This document shows positions 25,683-38,557 of a stretch of 64,000 bases of DNA, one piece after another. The stretch comes from Coenobita brevimanus (taxonomy: Eukaryota > Arthropoda > Malacostraca > Decapoda > Coenobitidae), in the NCBI GenBank assembly GCA_032717465.1, contig CM064671.1:56805394-56869393 (forward strand). The letters run 5' to 3'. The notes under the pieces are model-generated. The model made no database searches and was not told where the DNA came from. It saw only the letters and a program-made list of their open reading frames with translations. Position 1 is the first letter of the stretch. Each line of letters starts with the position of its first letter. Both the position numbers and the translations under genes were made by a program.

Positions 25683-26425
25683 TTAAGAGAGTTGGACAGA
25701 AAAAGGATGGGAGTTTGTTGCTAGATGGCTGCCGTACTGGTGGAAAGGTGCAAGCAGACAGTTCAGAGGAGCAGTGACCTTTGAAGTTGCGATGGACAAG
25801 AGATAAAGATGAAACAGAGCAGCAAAGAAGCAGAGGTTGAAGGGAGCCAAAAAGAGGAGGAGAGTTAATGACACGAAAAGCCTCTGACTCCACCTAGTTG
25901 AGTAAAGCTCTTTGTGGGGAGCCACCTCACACGTGAGAGTTGTACCCCACATGGGCGAATAAAATCCATTTACAAAGTCAACCACTGTGCAAGTGGCATG
26001 GAGTCGGCTTAGCACACCTAATCTCTTGGAAACATATTTTACAAGAGAGCTATTATGAACTTTCCAAGATAAATCCCGAAAGAATCAAACCCCAGTTGTT
26101 TAAAGATGATGCAGGATCAAGTTATTGTTAAAAATTAGAGGATACTCCAGCGAATGATTTTGTTGGGTTGACAGATGTAAGACCTGAGTTTTTATATATT
26201 AAAAATAAGATTACATTTACCCCAGTCAGAGATATGGGCCAAGTCAGACAATAGGCGTGCCCTAGCCTCATCTCTTGTTTGTTGAAGCAACTGCTGAGAT
26301 GGACACAGCAGGGAACATATGGAAAGGTGAAGGGTGAAGTCATCAGCGTATGAATGGATAGGGTTAGACGTAGGCTAAAGCTCAGAAGGTCACTGATGAA
26401 AAAACGGAAGAGAGGACAGAGCACA
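25683..26425 (-). pseudogene. LINE reverse transcriptase palm and thumb (Jockey-like), broken
   Basis: The palm end is visible as FISDLLSFSLRLTLSIHT (about 26407-26354). The catalytic YADD is in an overlapping frame (IHSYADDFTLHLS). The thumb and post-RT region covers 26015-25683 and then 25893-25588, with the conserved VESEAFRVINSPPL and HCSSELSAC. At least three frameshifts are needed. Confidence 0.75.
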
Positions 26426-27424
26426 ACAGAATACCAGTATTGATAGCTCTAGAAGAAAGGTGGCCCTCATCAACAGCAACTAAAGAAAGACCAGAAAGAA
26501 AGCGAGAGATGAAGGCAGAGATAGAACGGTAGAAACCATGAGAGGGCAGTTTGGAAATTTAAGATTTATGCCAGATGCGGTCGAAAAAGTTTGAGATGTC
26601 AAGTGCAAGGCAAAGCTTTCCCCAAAGTCTCGAAAGGAAGACGATCAGGAGTCTGAAAGGTAGGTGAGAAGATCGCCAGTGGAGTGTCCCTGGCATAACA
26701 CATACTGATGCTCAAAAAGATGATTTTGATAGGAAAGATACTTTAAATATTTTTGGTTAAAAATAGACTCGAAAACTTTTGAAACACAGGATGTTAAAGC
26801 AATTGGGCAACAGTTAGAGGAATGGGAATGGTCACCCTTCTCTGGGACAGGCTGAATGAAAGCAAATATCTAGGAAGAAGGAAAGGTACAAGTTGATAGA
26901 CAGAGGCAAAGAGTTTACCAAGTCAGGATGTAAGCAGAGAATCAAAGTTTTTGAGAACAACAGGAGGAACCCCCATCAGGCCCTCTTGCCTTGTTAGCAT
27001 CAAGGCTTGTGATGGCAGAAAATTCATCAGTCGATGACGATTTACTGTCAGCAGTGAGGAAATCAGTGAGAAAAAGTGGTGGAGATACAGCACTGGATTC
27101 GTTTAAGGTGGAATTGGGGAGAAAGTCTGAGTGAAGAGTTCTGCTTTATCAGTTGAAGAAATAGCTACAACGCCATCGGAGTGTAAGAGAAGGATGATGT
27201 GGTAAATTTGCTAGAAAGAATTTTGGCAATATCCCAGAAGGAGACGAAGGAAATTGAGTTGGAGAATCTAGAGCATTTAATATGAATGAAATTACTTTTG
27301 GCTGAGCAAGAAACAAACTTTGCACGATTCCAGGCAGAAACATAGATGAGAGTCAGGGGTGGGTTGGCTCCTGTACCGTTTGTAGGCCTTATTCATGATG
27401 TGGACTGCATTAGAGCAAATGCGA

Positions 27425-28347
27425 TTAAATATTTTTTTTATTATTATTCACAGAATAGGAGAAAGGAATGTATGCTTCCATGCTAGAAAGAATAACCTCC
27501 GTAATATGCAAGGCACTCTCATATGGCTCTTGGCCATGGAAACAATAATCATTCCAAGGAAAATCAAAGAAGTACTGCCTGAGGGCCTCTGAATCAGCAG
27601 TTTCAAAGTGACACTGCTGCCGCTTCTTGGGAGGGTCCACAGGACTTACTGAAGCGATAGGACAGGTTAGGTTGATAAGGTTGTGGTTGGAGGGGCCCAA
27701 CGGAGAGAAAAGATTAAGAGCATAAGCAGAAGAATTAGTTGCTAGGAAGAGGTGAAGTATTTGGAACTCTCTCCAAGGCGGTTAGACATACCAGCAAGGA
27801 GCAGTACAATGTGCACTAGGGCAGTATGGATAGAAAAGATGTAGGCTTGTTCACCAGTTGGATCAGCGAAAGGAGAGGAGAGCCAAAGGTTGTGGTGAAC
27901 ATTGAAATCTCCTAGAATGGAGATATCAGAGAAAGGAGAAATACATTGAATTTGTTCCATCTTAGAAGTAAGATACTCAAAGAAATTTTCATTGTCAGAA
28001 GAGTTTGGGAATAAAAAAACAGCACTGATAGATTTAGTCAGAGAATGACAGGAAGGCCAAAGCCTGAGAGAAGAGAATTCGCGAGATTCAAGTTCAGGAA
28101 CATGAGAGCAAGACAATATGATGTTAGGTACATGTACACAACAGCGACCTTTGGTTTTGAAATGAGTATAGAGAAAGTAGGTGGATACAGAGAAGGATTT
28201 ATCATCAGTCTCCTCACACAGCTGAGTCCCACTGAGGAAGAGAAAGTTAGGTTTAGAGGAGGAGAGGTGGTGTTCAACAGAGAGCAAGTTAGAGGAAATA
28301 CCACGAATGTTGCTGAAATGAAGAAGTGAGTCAGTGGTTCCAGACAT
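27425..28347 (-). pseudogene. LINE endonuclease domain (Jockey-like), broken
   Basis: The open stretch 28347-27742 starts MSGTTDSLLHFSNIRGISSN and carries the conserved FLSGTQL, the hydrophobic strand motif and the metal-site motif ISILGDFNVHHNLW near residue 145. The second piece (27700-27425) should bear the catalytic SSDHNLI motif, but it reads GPSNHNLINLTCP. The catalytic Asp is thus Asn. It continues into the RT linker (FFDFPWNDYCFHGQEPYESA). The domain normally nicks the target site. It is inactive here by the frameshift between pieces and the catalytic change. Confidence 0.8.
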
Positions 28348-28700
28348 CTCGCTTGGTTCTCACTGGGAGAAGAGCTGGTGGTGGGATCTTTGATGGCCTC
28401 CCGTTGGGGACTCCGAGGCTTTGTGTTGAGATGCCTTTTTTTTTTTTTTTTTTTTTTTGAACAGGAGGTGTAGTGTGTAATGGGCATGAAATATGGTTTT
28501 GAAAGTAAGAGGAACATGTACTGGAGAGTATGCTGGCCCACTCTTTGTGTTACAGAAACACCGAAAAAGTTCAGCAAAAGGGGGATGGCCAGAAGCTAGT
28601 CCAGAGGGCTGATGAAACGGGAGCTCCAGCTCCCTGTCATCGGTTTTCCATCAACCCTGGGAGTACCTTTTTGCTCGACTAGTGCTACAAACTACTCCCT

Positions 28701-28789
28701 ATAAAAATATTTGAAGAGCATTCTAGAAACCCAGCAAACTCTCCTGGGAGGTTCCATTTAAATCCATCAAATAGTCTACGAGGAGTTAA

Positions 28790-28790
<1 letters not shown>
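28701..28790 (+). repeat. Satellite monomer remainder after LINE insertion
   Basis: The sequence (CCTATAAAAATATTTGAAGA, AACCCAGCAAACTCTCCTGG and CCATTTAAATCCATC) continues the satellite consensus interrupted at 25344. A CA microsatellite begins at 28793. Confidence 0.65.
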
Positions 28791-28792
<2 letters not shown>

Positions 28793-28826
<34 letters not shown>

Positions 28827-28896
28827 AGTGGCAGCCTCAGTATAGCGCGACAGTACAGGATACATTGCCGAAAATGAGACCGTTGTTTTTTGCAGG

Positions 28897-28961
<65 letters not shown>
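28793..28961. repeat. (CA)n and (TA)n microsatellites
   Basis: A CA run at 28793-28822 and a TA run at 28899-28960 with 75 bases between them. The next 500 bases (to about 29460) are anonymous. Confidence 0.95.
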
Positions 28962-28966
<5 letters not shown>

Positions 28967-29459
28967 TAATTTCTAAGCCAAAAACATAAACATTCTATAC
29001 AAGTACTGAAGATCATCGTCTCTCTACCCATTTGCAGCCGAGCCAAGTTCAAACTGTATTGAAATTCACTAGCCCCTACTCCATGTTATTGTCGTCTAGT
29101 TGGCTCTGGTAATTGATTATCTTGCCGCAGATTAATTAATTCCATCGCTGTTCCTATATCTCTGTGGCACATGCATTGCTAAAAAAAACCATTGGCACGA
29201 TTTTACTATAAACTGGCCGTACTGTTGTCACAATGAGGTGTTACATTTATAACCGATTCTGGTAGAATATTTCTTGATTTAATTATCTTGCCACATCTCG
29301 TAACAATCTTTTACCCGTATATCACAGCATTTATACCGCTTACAGCCATTCTCCTTATGTCCTAGTTTACACTTCGTTGCATTTTAGTGAACAACCTGGC
29401 TATATCTGGGTACAACAACACTTACAAGCAACTTCGTCTGAGCATTTGCCATTTGAAAT

Positions 29460-30302
29460 AGCAGGGTTATTAATATATTCCAACAGTTTTGTGATGCATT
29501 TTGTGTAGTTGTTTTAGTGCAACCTCTCCACATCTATTCCAAAAGGGTGAGCAATATTCCAGTTGACAGCCACATGACTTATAAACTTCAGCTAACTGCT
29601 CATCAGTGATGAAGCTACGAACTCTGTACAATAATCCAAGTTTCTTTGGGGCGGTTTTAGCAAGTGATCTAATATGAAAGGTCCAGCTGAGGACAGTGTT
29701 AAGTGAAACACCAAGAATTTCAGTACTTTTGTAAGTGTGTATATTAGTAACACTGAGGGTAACATACGAATCTGGCAAGATCTGTCTGTTGATAAACTGT
29801 ATATATTTGGTTTCACTAGCATTAAATGAAACAAGGTTGTTTTGTCCCCATTCGGTGGTCCTAGATAAGTCTTTGTTAATGGAGATGGCTGCAGTGAATT
29901 GTGAGTTAGAGATATTAAACTTTGTGAATGAGTGTTTGAATGTGAATGAACTGTGAAGTGCTGAGTCATCTGCATATGAATGGATGGGATTTTAGGTGCC
30001 AGATAAGAGATCATTAACATAAATTATGAATAGGGTTGGAGCCGGAACTGAGCCTTGTGGCACACTGGTATGAACTGAGCAGAAATTGGAATGTACTGTA
30101 CATCATCTACTTTTACTTCTTTCAGTCGCTGAGATATGAGGAAATACGAGCGAAAAAAAAAACATCAGTCCATAGCAAGGGAGTTTGGATAGCTGGGAAT
30201 GGCACCACACTCTGTCAGAAGCTTTAGAAATATCAACGGCTACTATATGAATTTCTGTATGTTGGTCAGTTGATTGATGGATGGTGTGAATCAGGAGGTT
30301 GA

Positions 30303-30303
<1 letters not shown>
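29460..30303 (-). mobile_element. Jockey-like LINE fragment D (different family from A)
   Basis: The minus strand encodes [15 protein letters not shown] (about 30240), QGSVPAPTLF then IYVNDLLSG (about 30080-30000), the intact catalytic box HSYADDSALH (about 29980-29950), and LGVSLNTVLSWTFHI to FWNRCGEVALKQLH (29778-29470). It resembles the A family in domain order but differs in sequence. Frameshifts separate the blocks. The 5' side ends at a TA array. Confidence 0.8.
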
Positions 30304-30359
<56 letters not shown>

Positions 30360-30367
30360 AGTAATCC

Positions 30368-30458
<91 letters not shown>
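30303..30458. repeat. (TA)n arrays with an embedded 13-base transposon terminus
   Basis: Two long TA runs are separated by CAAGTAATCCCTC (30358-30370), which equals the terminus of the DNA element that starts at 30460. It may be an excision footprint or a truncated end. Confidence 0.75.
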
Positions 30459-30459
<1 letters not shown>

Positions 30460-30461
<2 letters not shown>

Positions 30462-31525
30462 TAATCCCTCCAATATCCGATGTAATAGAGCCAAAGGCAT
30501 GTCCGGAGATATTGGGCCCCAGCCTCCTGGACTTGTACTTATGGACCCTAACTCAGAAAAACACTTATACAACTCCCTCTGGACATGCATTGCACCTATT
30601 TAAGACCCAAATCACACCAATAAGGGACATAAAAGACTGAAATAAATGTAAAAGAACCATAAAATGAGGTTTTAGAGGTGAGTTTATACAATATTAAACA
30701 TTCTGGGTACTTACAAGTCCCTGGCTCCTGGACTGGTTTGAACCGCCAGTTTGCAGCCCACAGTTAATCCTCTGCATTCTAAATTCTAATTTCTTAACAC
30801 TGCACAACACTGTAAATTCCTGTGTGTTCTAGTGGCGAGGTATTGCAGTTTAATCACTGTTTATTCACAAAAAACAAGCACCTGTGGCTTGCACTGCTAT
30901 AAGCATCTGCTCTCGATCGGAGTTAGGCTGTGACTGTTGATGATGGCGGGGTAACAGAGTTGCCAGATCGCAATGGCCACATTACCAATCTCCTCAACTT
31001 TCATTTCCAAATATAACTTTTCATTACCAAATTTGTAAAGCTAGCATTTATTCTTCACTAATTATATATACAAGTGGAAATACATGTAACCACTCTCCTT
31101 ATAATTAACACCATGTTCATTATTTTCACGCTATGTAGGGTAGCAGATTAATCAGAGAGAGCAAACAATCCACCATCTCCATCCTGTGTATCCTTATACA
31201 TATGAAAAATCCATTTGGTAATGCATTATTCTGATTCATTACCAAACAAATTTTTCATTACCAAATTGGCCCACACTTGGTAATGAAAAATACCAAATGA
31301 CAACACTGACAGGGGAGGGGGGAGGAAGGAAGGGGTGAAGGGACCATGGTGTAACAGCTGCTCGGCGCCACGCGGCAATTTCAAATTACAGGTGGGAAAA
31401 AAGTCAGATTTTTTTTCGATTTTTTTTCGGTTTTTGGCCCATTTTGGGAATATTGGATCCCGGGATGATTATGTCCGGTTAGTGGGGATGTTCGGATATT
31501 GGGCGTTCGGATATTAGAGGGATTA

Positions 31526-31528
<3 letters not shown>
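30460..31528. mobile_element. pogo/Tigger-like non-autonomous DNA transposon (1.07 kb)
   Basis: The terminal inverted repeats of about 22 bp are AAGTAATCCCTCCAATATCC on the left and, with one change, AAGTAATCCCTCTAATATCC read inward from the right. TA runs flank both ends, consistent with TA target use by Tc1/mariner-superfamily elements. No transposase is present. The interior has several near-copies of CATTACCAAA. The pogo/Tigger assignment rests on terminus style and is tentative. Confidence 0.65.
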
Positions 31529-31588
<60 letters not shown>

Positions 31589-31643
31589 GTTAGATAGATT
31601 GATAGAGAGATATAGCTATATAGATTTATGTACACACACACAC

Positions 31644-31701
<58 letters not shown>

Positions 31702-31747
31702 GTAGTTAGATAGATTGATAGATAGATATAAATAGATAGATTTATTT

Positions 31748-31791
<44 letters not shown>

Positions 31792-31793
31792 CA
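31529..31793. repeat. (TA)n, (GATA)-like and (CA)n microsatellite cluster
   Basis: Two near-identical blocks of TA run plus TAGTTAGATAGATTGATAGA and CACACA occur in tandem, followed by another TA run. This is a local duplication of a compound microsatellite. Confidence 0.9.
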
Positions 31794-32116
<323 letters not shown>

Positions 32117-32118
32117 TA

Positions 32119-33023
32119 CAGTGGGGCACCAATTTTCGCGCCTAATTGGGTCCAAAAATAATGCGCGAAAGTGGAATTAGCGAAAGTTGGGGCATTGTCT
32201 TTATGGCAAAAAGGCTAATTGGTTCCCGGTTATCCTAAAGTAACATCAGATTTTCATTTTCACTTGCAATACAGTACATCAAATCACTATTGTACATTGC
32301 ATTGTGAGATACAAACAATAAAAACTGTACAGTACACATTATATGTGGAGAAACATACCACGGAGACCAGGTTGAGGTGTTTTAATGGATGTTGGGGGTA
32401 AGTATCCGAGGTGCGTGGCGGGCTTATTTAGCCACTCCAGATGTATTGGCGCCACCTCTTGCTGCCTCGCTACCACTCTCTCTCTCTGCCTCCTCAGATG
32501 CAACTTGATGCAACACTTCCACTCTGTGCTGAATTTCCCTTTGTGCTAGGTTCTCTTGAACAAATCCATCGAAATCTTCATCCAGGTTAAGCTCCTCTAT
32601 GGCACTGTCAGTAGGGATAGCACTGACTTTGAATGTCCCGGCCACTTTTTATCACCACCACTGCCTCCCGGCCCTCCCCCCACACCACCAGGCTCTCCCC
32701 CCACACCACCAGGCCCTTTCCCCACACTACCAGGTATAGTAGAGGCCATTGAACCGTGAGAATCCAACACAATGGAGCTAGTGCGCTCGTACACAATGGC
32801 GGGAATGGGTGGACAGAGTGTTGACATGACGTCATTCAAGATGGCGGTGGGTTGCGGGCGGGCGGTGCAGGAAATTCAAAGTTCAAAATATTGTCCCAAA
32901 CCCAAAATTTGTGCACGAAAATCGATTTTTTTTCAAGCGAAAGTGGAAGTTAGGGAATATTTGGTGCATGCCACGAAAGTGGATTCCGCGAATCCTGCTG
33001 TAGCGAAAGTTGGTGCACTACTG
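32119..33023. mobile_element. Tc1/mariner-superfamily (Tigger-like) DNA element, 905 bp
   Basis: Flanking TA (32117-32118 and 33024-33025) and inverted termini CAGTGGGGCACCAATTTTCG against CAGTAGTGCACCAACTTTCG support this call. Further GCGAAAGT motifs recur near both ends. A 73-residue minus-strand frame (32645-32424, with EELNLDEDFDGF) could be a transposase C-terminal remnant but is not diagnostic. Proline-rich short repeats (CCACACCACCAGG) lie at 32680-32735. Confidence 0.7.

Positions 33024-33091
<68 letters not shown>
33024..33091. repeat. (TA)n microsatellite
   Basis: A TA run between the DNA element and the start of the RTE-like LINE. Confidence 0.95.
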
Positions 33092-33095
<4 letters not shown>

Positions 33096-33342
33096 GGGGT
33101 TGGCGCCCATCATCCACCCACTTAGTGTAGTGGTACTCTGTTTTTAGGGTATCACTACATCAAGTGGCAAACCAAGTGATTTCCTGTAAACCAGGAAAAC
33201 ATTTACAGTGCTGTGTGGTAACCTTATAACTGACCGACACATGTTCCCTGCATGGCAGCAAGTGGGTTGGCGGAGGGTTATTGCCCCTCCCCAGAAAACA
33301 ACTAACTAAAAAAAGAAGCCTCGGACCAGGACTAACCAAAAG

Positions 33343-34135
33343 ATGACGACTAAGGACCGAACAAAGGACATGATACGGATGGTGACGTGGAATGTAATGG
33401 GTGCAAATGATAAGGTGAAAAAGAGAGAGATTGTCCAGGTGCTTGAGGGTGCGAAAGTAGATGTATGAGGATTAACTGAAACTAAATGGAGAGGAGAAAG
33501 TGTGAGAGAATGGTAGTATGGATGGGGTATATGGGCGGGAGTAGGTGAGAATAAGAGGGCAAAAGAAGGACTGTGTATTGTTATGAGTAACAGATGGAAG
33601 AAGAATATACGAGAGTATGGATCAGTTGGCTCAAGGATTGTTTGGGTAAGATTGAAAGTTGGACTAAAAATGTGGATGATTGTGTGTGTGTATGCACCAA
33701 CACAAGATCATGCAAGTAGAGTGGGAGAAGAGTTCTGGACAAATGTGGAAGTGTGCATGGAAAAGTTTGAAAGTAATGAGAGTGTTTTTGATTGGTGATA
33801 TGAATGATAAAGTAGGGAATGTGAAGGTGGATGGAGTAGTTGGTGAGTCAGGTGTACCTGCTGAGATAGACGAGAATGGCAGTGCTTTAGTGGACATCTG
33901 TGCCGGGAGGGGGTTGGTGATAGCCAATACCCTCTTCAGGCACAAAATGATCCACAGGTATACATAGTGAGTGATGAGATGGGTGGGTGGTGAAGTGAAT
34001 GAAATGAATGCAATGATTGATTAATTATGTGTGTGTGGATGAAAGGATGTGAAGATGTGTAATGGATGCAAGAGCATAAAGAGGTCGAGGAAGTGGACTT
34101 TCTGATCGTGGTGGTCAGAATCAAGGTCCAAGTAA
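33343..34135 (+). pseudogene. LINE endonuclease domain (RTE-like), broken
   Basis: The frame opens at ATG 33343 (MTTKDRTKDMIRMVTWNVMG), with the conserved TWN strand and, after a stop, LTETKWRGE. The next open frame (33583-33798) holds VCVYAPTQDH. A frameshift leads to the metal-site block LIGDMNDKVG (about 33793). The catalytic Ser-Asp-His near 34105 is degraded to Ser-Asp-Arg in one frame. This domain would nick target DNA before priming. At least one stop and two shifts inactivate it. Confidence 0.75.
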
Positions 34136-34264
34136 AATGGAGAAATAGAAGAAGGGAAGGACGGGAGGAAGGAGTAGATGCAAGAAGAGTGGAAAGGTTA
34201 CAAAATAATGAGAAAAAAAGCAGAATATAACTGAGAAGTGGAGGAACGATTGGGTTAATATGAA

Positions 34265-36150
34265 ATGGAGCAGATGGGGGACGTGGAAGGTGTGTGCAAG
34301 ATATTCACAGAAGAAATATGTGCAGCATGTGAGGTGGTGTGTGGGGTGAAGAGAACACAAAAGGGGGTGCAAGGAACAGCATGGTGGAATGAAGAGATGA
34401 GACAGGCTGTGACACATAAGATGAAAACATATACTGAATGGATGAGAAATAGGGGCGTGGAAGAAACTGAGAGACGGAAGAGAGAGTTACATGTAGAAAG
34501 GAACACAGAGGTGAAAAGATTAGTAAGAGAGAGTAAAAAGAGAGTGGATGAGGAATTTAGAGGGAATTTGTGTGTAAAGTGGAGGGCATGTAAGAAAATG
34601 TTCTGGAAAGAGGTAAAGAGAGTTAGACAGGGTGGCAGTGAAGTTAGTAGGGGAGTGAAAAATAAAAATGGTAGATTACTAGTGGAGAAAGGAGAAAAAG
34701 TGAGCAGATGGAGAGAACACTTTAAGGAACTGTTGAACATAGAGAATGAAAGTAAGGCGAGTATAAGTGGCTGGGGAATGGCTGGGAGAAGGAGGGAGGT
34801 GAGAAGACAGGAAGAAATCAGTAGAATGGAAGTTGTGGAAACAATGAAGACAATCAAAATGGGGAAAGCCCCAGGAATTGATGGAGTGTGTGGTGAAAAA
34901 CTGAAGCATGGGTAAGAGATAGTAGTAGAATGGATGTGGAAGATTTGCACATTGGCCTGGGAGGAAGTTAGAGTCCTGGAGGATTGGAAGTCAGGTATAA
35001 TTATTCCCTTGTACAAAGGGAAAGGGGAAAAAGAAGTGTGTGGTAATCATAGGCATTTATCTTCATAGTATAATAGGAAAAGTATATGGTTGGATACTTA
35101 TTGACAGAGTTAGGAAAATAACAGAGGAATTATTTGGAGAAGAACGGGGAGGCTTTAGGAAGGAAAAGGTTGTGTAATTAGATATTCATTATTAGATCTT
35201 TAGTGGAAAATTTCTAGAGAAGGGAAAGAAGTTGTATACGGCCTTCATGGATTTGGAGAAAGCATATGGCAGGGTGGATGGACAAGGATTGTGGAAAGTA
35301 TTAAGAGTATATGGAGTAGATGGAAAGTTGTTGAATGCTGTGAAGAGTATGTATGAGGGTGCTAAGGCTTCATTGCGTGTGGATAGTGAACTGAGTGAGA
35401 TTTTCTATTTGAAGGTTGGGTTGAGACAGGGATGTGTCATGTCTCCATGGTTGTTCAATCTGTACATGGATGGGGTTATAAAAGAGATACAAGGTAGGCA
35501 GTGGATGTTGGCGTGGCCCTAATGAGAGAGGTCAGTGTTTGGAAACTCCCTGTACTGTTATTTGCAGATGATACTGTGTTGTTAAGTGAAGACGAAGGGG
35601 AGCTGCAAGACTAGATGGATGCGTTTGGAAGAGTGTGTAAGAAACGGAATCCAATGGTGAATGTAGGGAAGAGTAAAGTTATGATCTTCGGGAGAAGTGA
35701 AGTCAGTGAATGTACAGTGAGGTTGGATGATGAGGAAATAGAAAATGTTAGTACGTTTAAGTACTTGGGTAGTGTGATGAGTAAGGATGGAAGTTTGGAG
35801 CGTGAAGTGCTTGAAAGGGTACAACAAGGAAGAAAGGTTGCTGGTTCCTTGAAAGCAGTGATAAGAAACTGGGAAGTGAGGATGGAAGTGAAAAAGTTAC
35901 ATGACAATATTGTGATACAAACTCTAACGTATGGAAGTGAAGCTTGGACGTTGTTGGAGTGACACAAGTCAAGAGTGAGAGCAGTGGAAATGAGTTATTT
36001 GAGAGAATCCTCTGGAGTCTCATGGAGAGACAGATGACAAATAAGGATGTGAAGGAGCGTTGTGGTGTGGATATGGGTATGATAGGAAGCGTTTGGAGAA
36101 ACATACTGAGGTGGTTTAGCCATGTGGAGAGGATGGAGTGATAGACTGAC
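34265..36150 (+). pseudogene. LINE reverse transcriptase (RTE-like), broken
   Basis: A 216-codon open stretch (34265-34915) covers the linker and start of the fingers (VVETMKTIKMGKAPGIDGVC). The palm begins at 35232 (YTAFMDLEKAYGRVDGQGLW) and includes LRQGCVMSPWLFNLYMDGVI. The catalytic LLFADDTVLLSED follows a frameshift near 35520. The post-RT region reads NVSTFKYLGSVMSKDG (35615-35962), LTYGSEAWTLLE and a final RWFSHVERME (to about 36141). Order and motifs match RTE-type LINEs, and gaps occur near 35030-35230. Confidence 0.8.
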
Positions 36151-36359
36151 AAGGAGAGTGTATATGAGTGAGGTGGAAGGGGAGAGAGGGAGGGGAAGGC
36201 CAAGGATGAGATGGAGGGATGGAGTGAAGTAAATGAGAGACGGGGGTGTAAGTTGGGAGCAGGTCAGTGAAATGGCAGGGGACAGGGCGACGTGGAGGCG
36301 ATTTGTTTGTGGCCACCCCATACGGGATTAAGGCATCTGGTAATAGATAGATAGATAGA

Positions 36360-36361
<2 letters not shown>

Positions 36362-36401
<40 letters not shown>
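36362..36401. repeat. (TG)n microsatellite
   Basis: A TG run directly after the GATA tail of the LINE. Confidence 0.95.
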
Positions 36402-36403
<2 letters not shown>

Positions 36404-38557
36404 TGACAAGGGCAATGATGTTGATAATGAGAGAAACTGATCATTTTTTCTGTGACTGTATAATTGAAAATGACTTTTTATTTTTGCAATGGAAAACTTT
36501 ACTCTGTCACATAGCTTGTAAATCGAGAGAAGTACGTTGAAAATAATATGGTTAAAGGTGAAACTTATTTTCCATAAAACTATATTTATTTATTTTTATT
36601 TTTATCAGCAATGCTGTCGGGCCCTGCTGCGGATGTCACTGATTGCACTGCACAGTTGACCCTCGTGTGGTGTGGTGTGGTGGGGATCTGTCCCTTCCCC
36701 CCTTTGGGGCTAAGATGCGAATGAATGTGTTTGAGTAGATGAGTAAATTGGGAGTGTGTCGTCCTGTCTCGGCTACCTCCCTTTCCTTGGGGGAAGTAGC
36801 CTAGGTATATAGATAGAATTTATTTTTATGTAACATAAAGTACAAATGTCTTGTGCGTGATATCGGTATTCTTGGCTGTTATACAAAGTTTATGGAGTTA
36901 AATTCTAATGGTTCGAAGATTTGGCAGAATTCCCCAACCTTATATAGTTCATAGACATTATAGAAGGGAATCCGGTTAAGCTTCGTTTATTATGGTATAT
37001 GTGAGCATATTAAAATTACTTCATGTCAAACAGTAAAGGAAGAATAGATGTGGAACCAACGGAATCAGGAATGGAAACTACAAACAGTCGTTTTTTCATA
37101 TATATATATTTGATAATAAGCATGTGCACTTCATTTTTTATGCATGTTTTTCCGCAGCTACACGTGAAGTACTGTGAGGAATCTGGTGTACAAAGAAAAT
37201 GAATTAAATTAATAATAACGATCTGTTTGAAAGAAACATGTAATGAGGTGGTTTGCTGATTTCGCATAACTTATTTCGGGGACTCTTTACGATGATTGGT
37301 AGTTGTATACAGAACATGGCACCTTATGAATTTTAACTTTTCGACTGAGACAAAAGAATTTATTAGGTTTTTAGTGTTCTGCACACTGTATACAGTAGAA
37401 CAGCTATTGCCAGAAATTAATCTCTTCAGCCCAGGGAAACAATATATACTTAATTCTTGCAACCTTCACACGAAATTAGAGTGTCTTTTACGAGTTGAGG
37501 TTAACGTAGCCCATTTCGCTCTTTTGTCACGAGATGCGTTTAATGATTTGAGTATCATCGTCTGCAGGTTGCAAGAATAAAACAAAATAATGCATTAGGC
37601 TACTGAATGAAAAAATGATCAACACTACACTAAAGGTGTAAACTTTTACATAGAATCAGTGAGAAAAGAGATTTTCCGAACTTACAGAGATAAAGACAGC
37701 CTTGATTAATCCGTTTATAATTAGTGAAACTCACAATCCGATAGAATGCGTTTTACTGGAGCGTAAATAATATATAATGTACGTTCGTAATCTGGCCGAG
37801 AGAGGCAGTACTCGACTGAAAATAGTTTTGTTCACACTGAGCAATATTTGGGAAGATAATAGGCATTTCAGCAATCAACCTCTCACTTTAATGGTGTCAT
37901 TGTGACTATTCCCATTGTCACTGGACAGTATCATTCAGCTTGAGAGATTTTTTGAGCTACTGGATTTAGACATATGCTCCTCACTACTAAGCTGCTCATT
38001 TACGCGGAATCAAACCATCTCGTTGAAGTAAGGGCACAACCTACGTAACATCCGTTGGGTGAAGAGTTACACATGTAATGAAAAACGAAGCCACTTCACT
38101 TCAATTACTTTTTTTATTCTTGTTATCGCTGAACGACTTAAACTTTGGAAAACTATGTAAGTTTTTTCAGGAAAAATAAAATACTGTTATCGGAATGGAA
38201 CAAGAGTAGATTGAAAAAGAAGTCTTGGATCTGAAAGAATTAGAGATGACTATTATAAACACATGAAGCTGTAGCCTAGACCGCTTTTGAATACAGCTTT
38301 AAGTAAGGTGGAAAAATCCTACGGTTAGAAAGTACGTTTCATATAAACACTAGACGCAAGAATACATCTTGTATACATGTCTTATTTGTATACACAATGA
38401 TGTGCATCATTGATATCTTTAAGGACATGATTTCTTCTTTTATATAGTCAACCTCAGATAAGAGTATGCATCGACTTTTGTTTGTAGAAAATATAAAGCG
38501 TTAATTACCCGAGAAAAGAAAGTTTATGATTATTCGAAAGGCTGACTGTAAAATAGA
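36402..38557. other. Anonymous, mostly single-copy-looking sequence
   Basis: The block 36600-36815 (GGGGAAGTAGCCTAGGTATA then a GATA-like end) has the look of a retroelement 3' end but matches nothing else here. No gene was recognised in the rest. Confidence 0.4.

Larger units (their letters stand above)
33092..36361 (+). mobile_element. RTE-like LINE copy R1, near full length
   Basis: The leader (33092-33340) contains the hairpin at 33174-33204 (AAGTGATTTCCTG, loop, CAGGAAAACATTT). Endonuclease and reverse transcriptase pieces follow in one direction. The 3' end is CCACCCCATACGGGATTAAG then GCATCTGG and a GATA tail (36341-36361). No separate ORF1 or RNase H is seen, and the short tandem tail fits RTE-type LINEs. 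The clade is inferred from the C-terminal pattern (LTYGSEAWTLLE, then RWF-HVE). Many stops and frameshifts are present. Confidence 0.8.
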
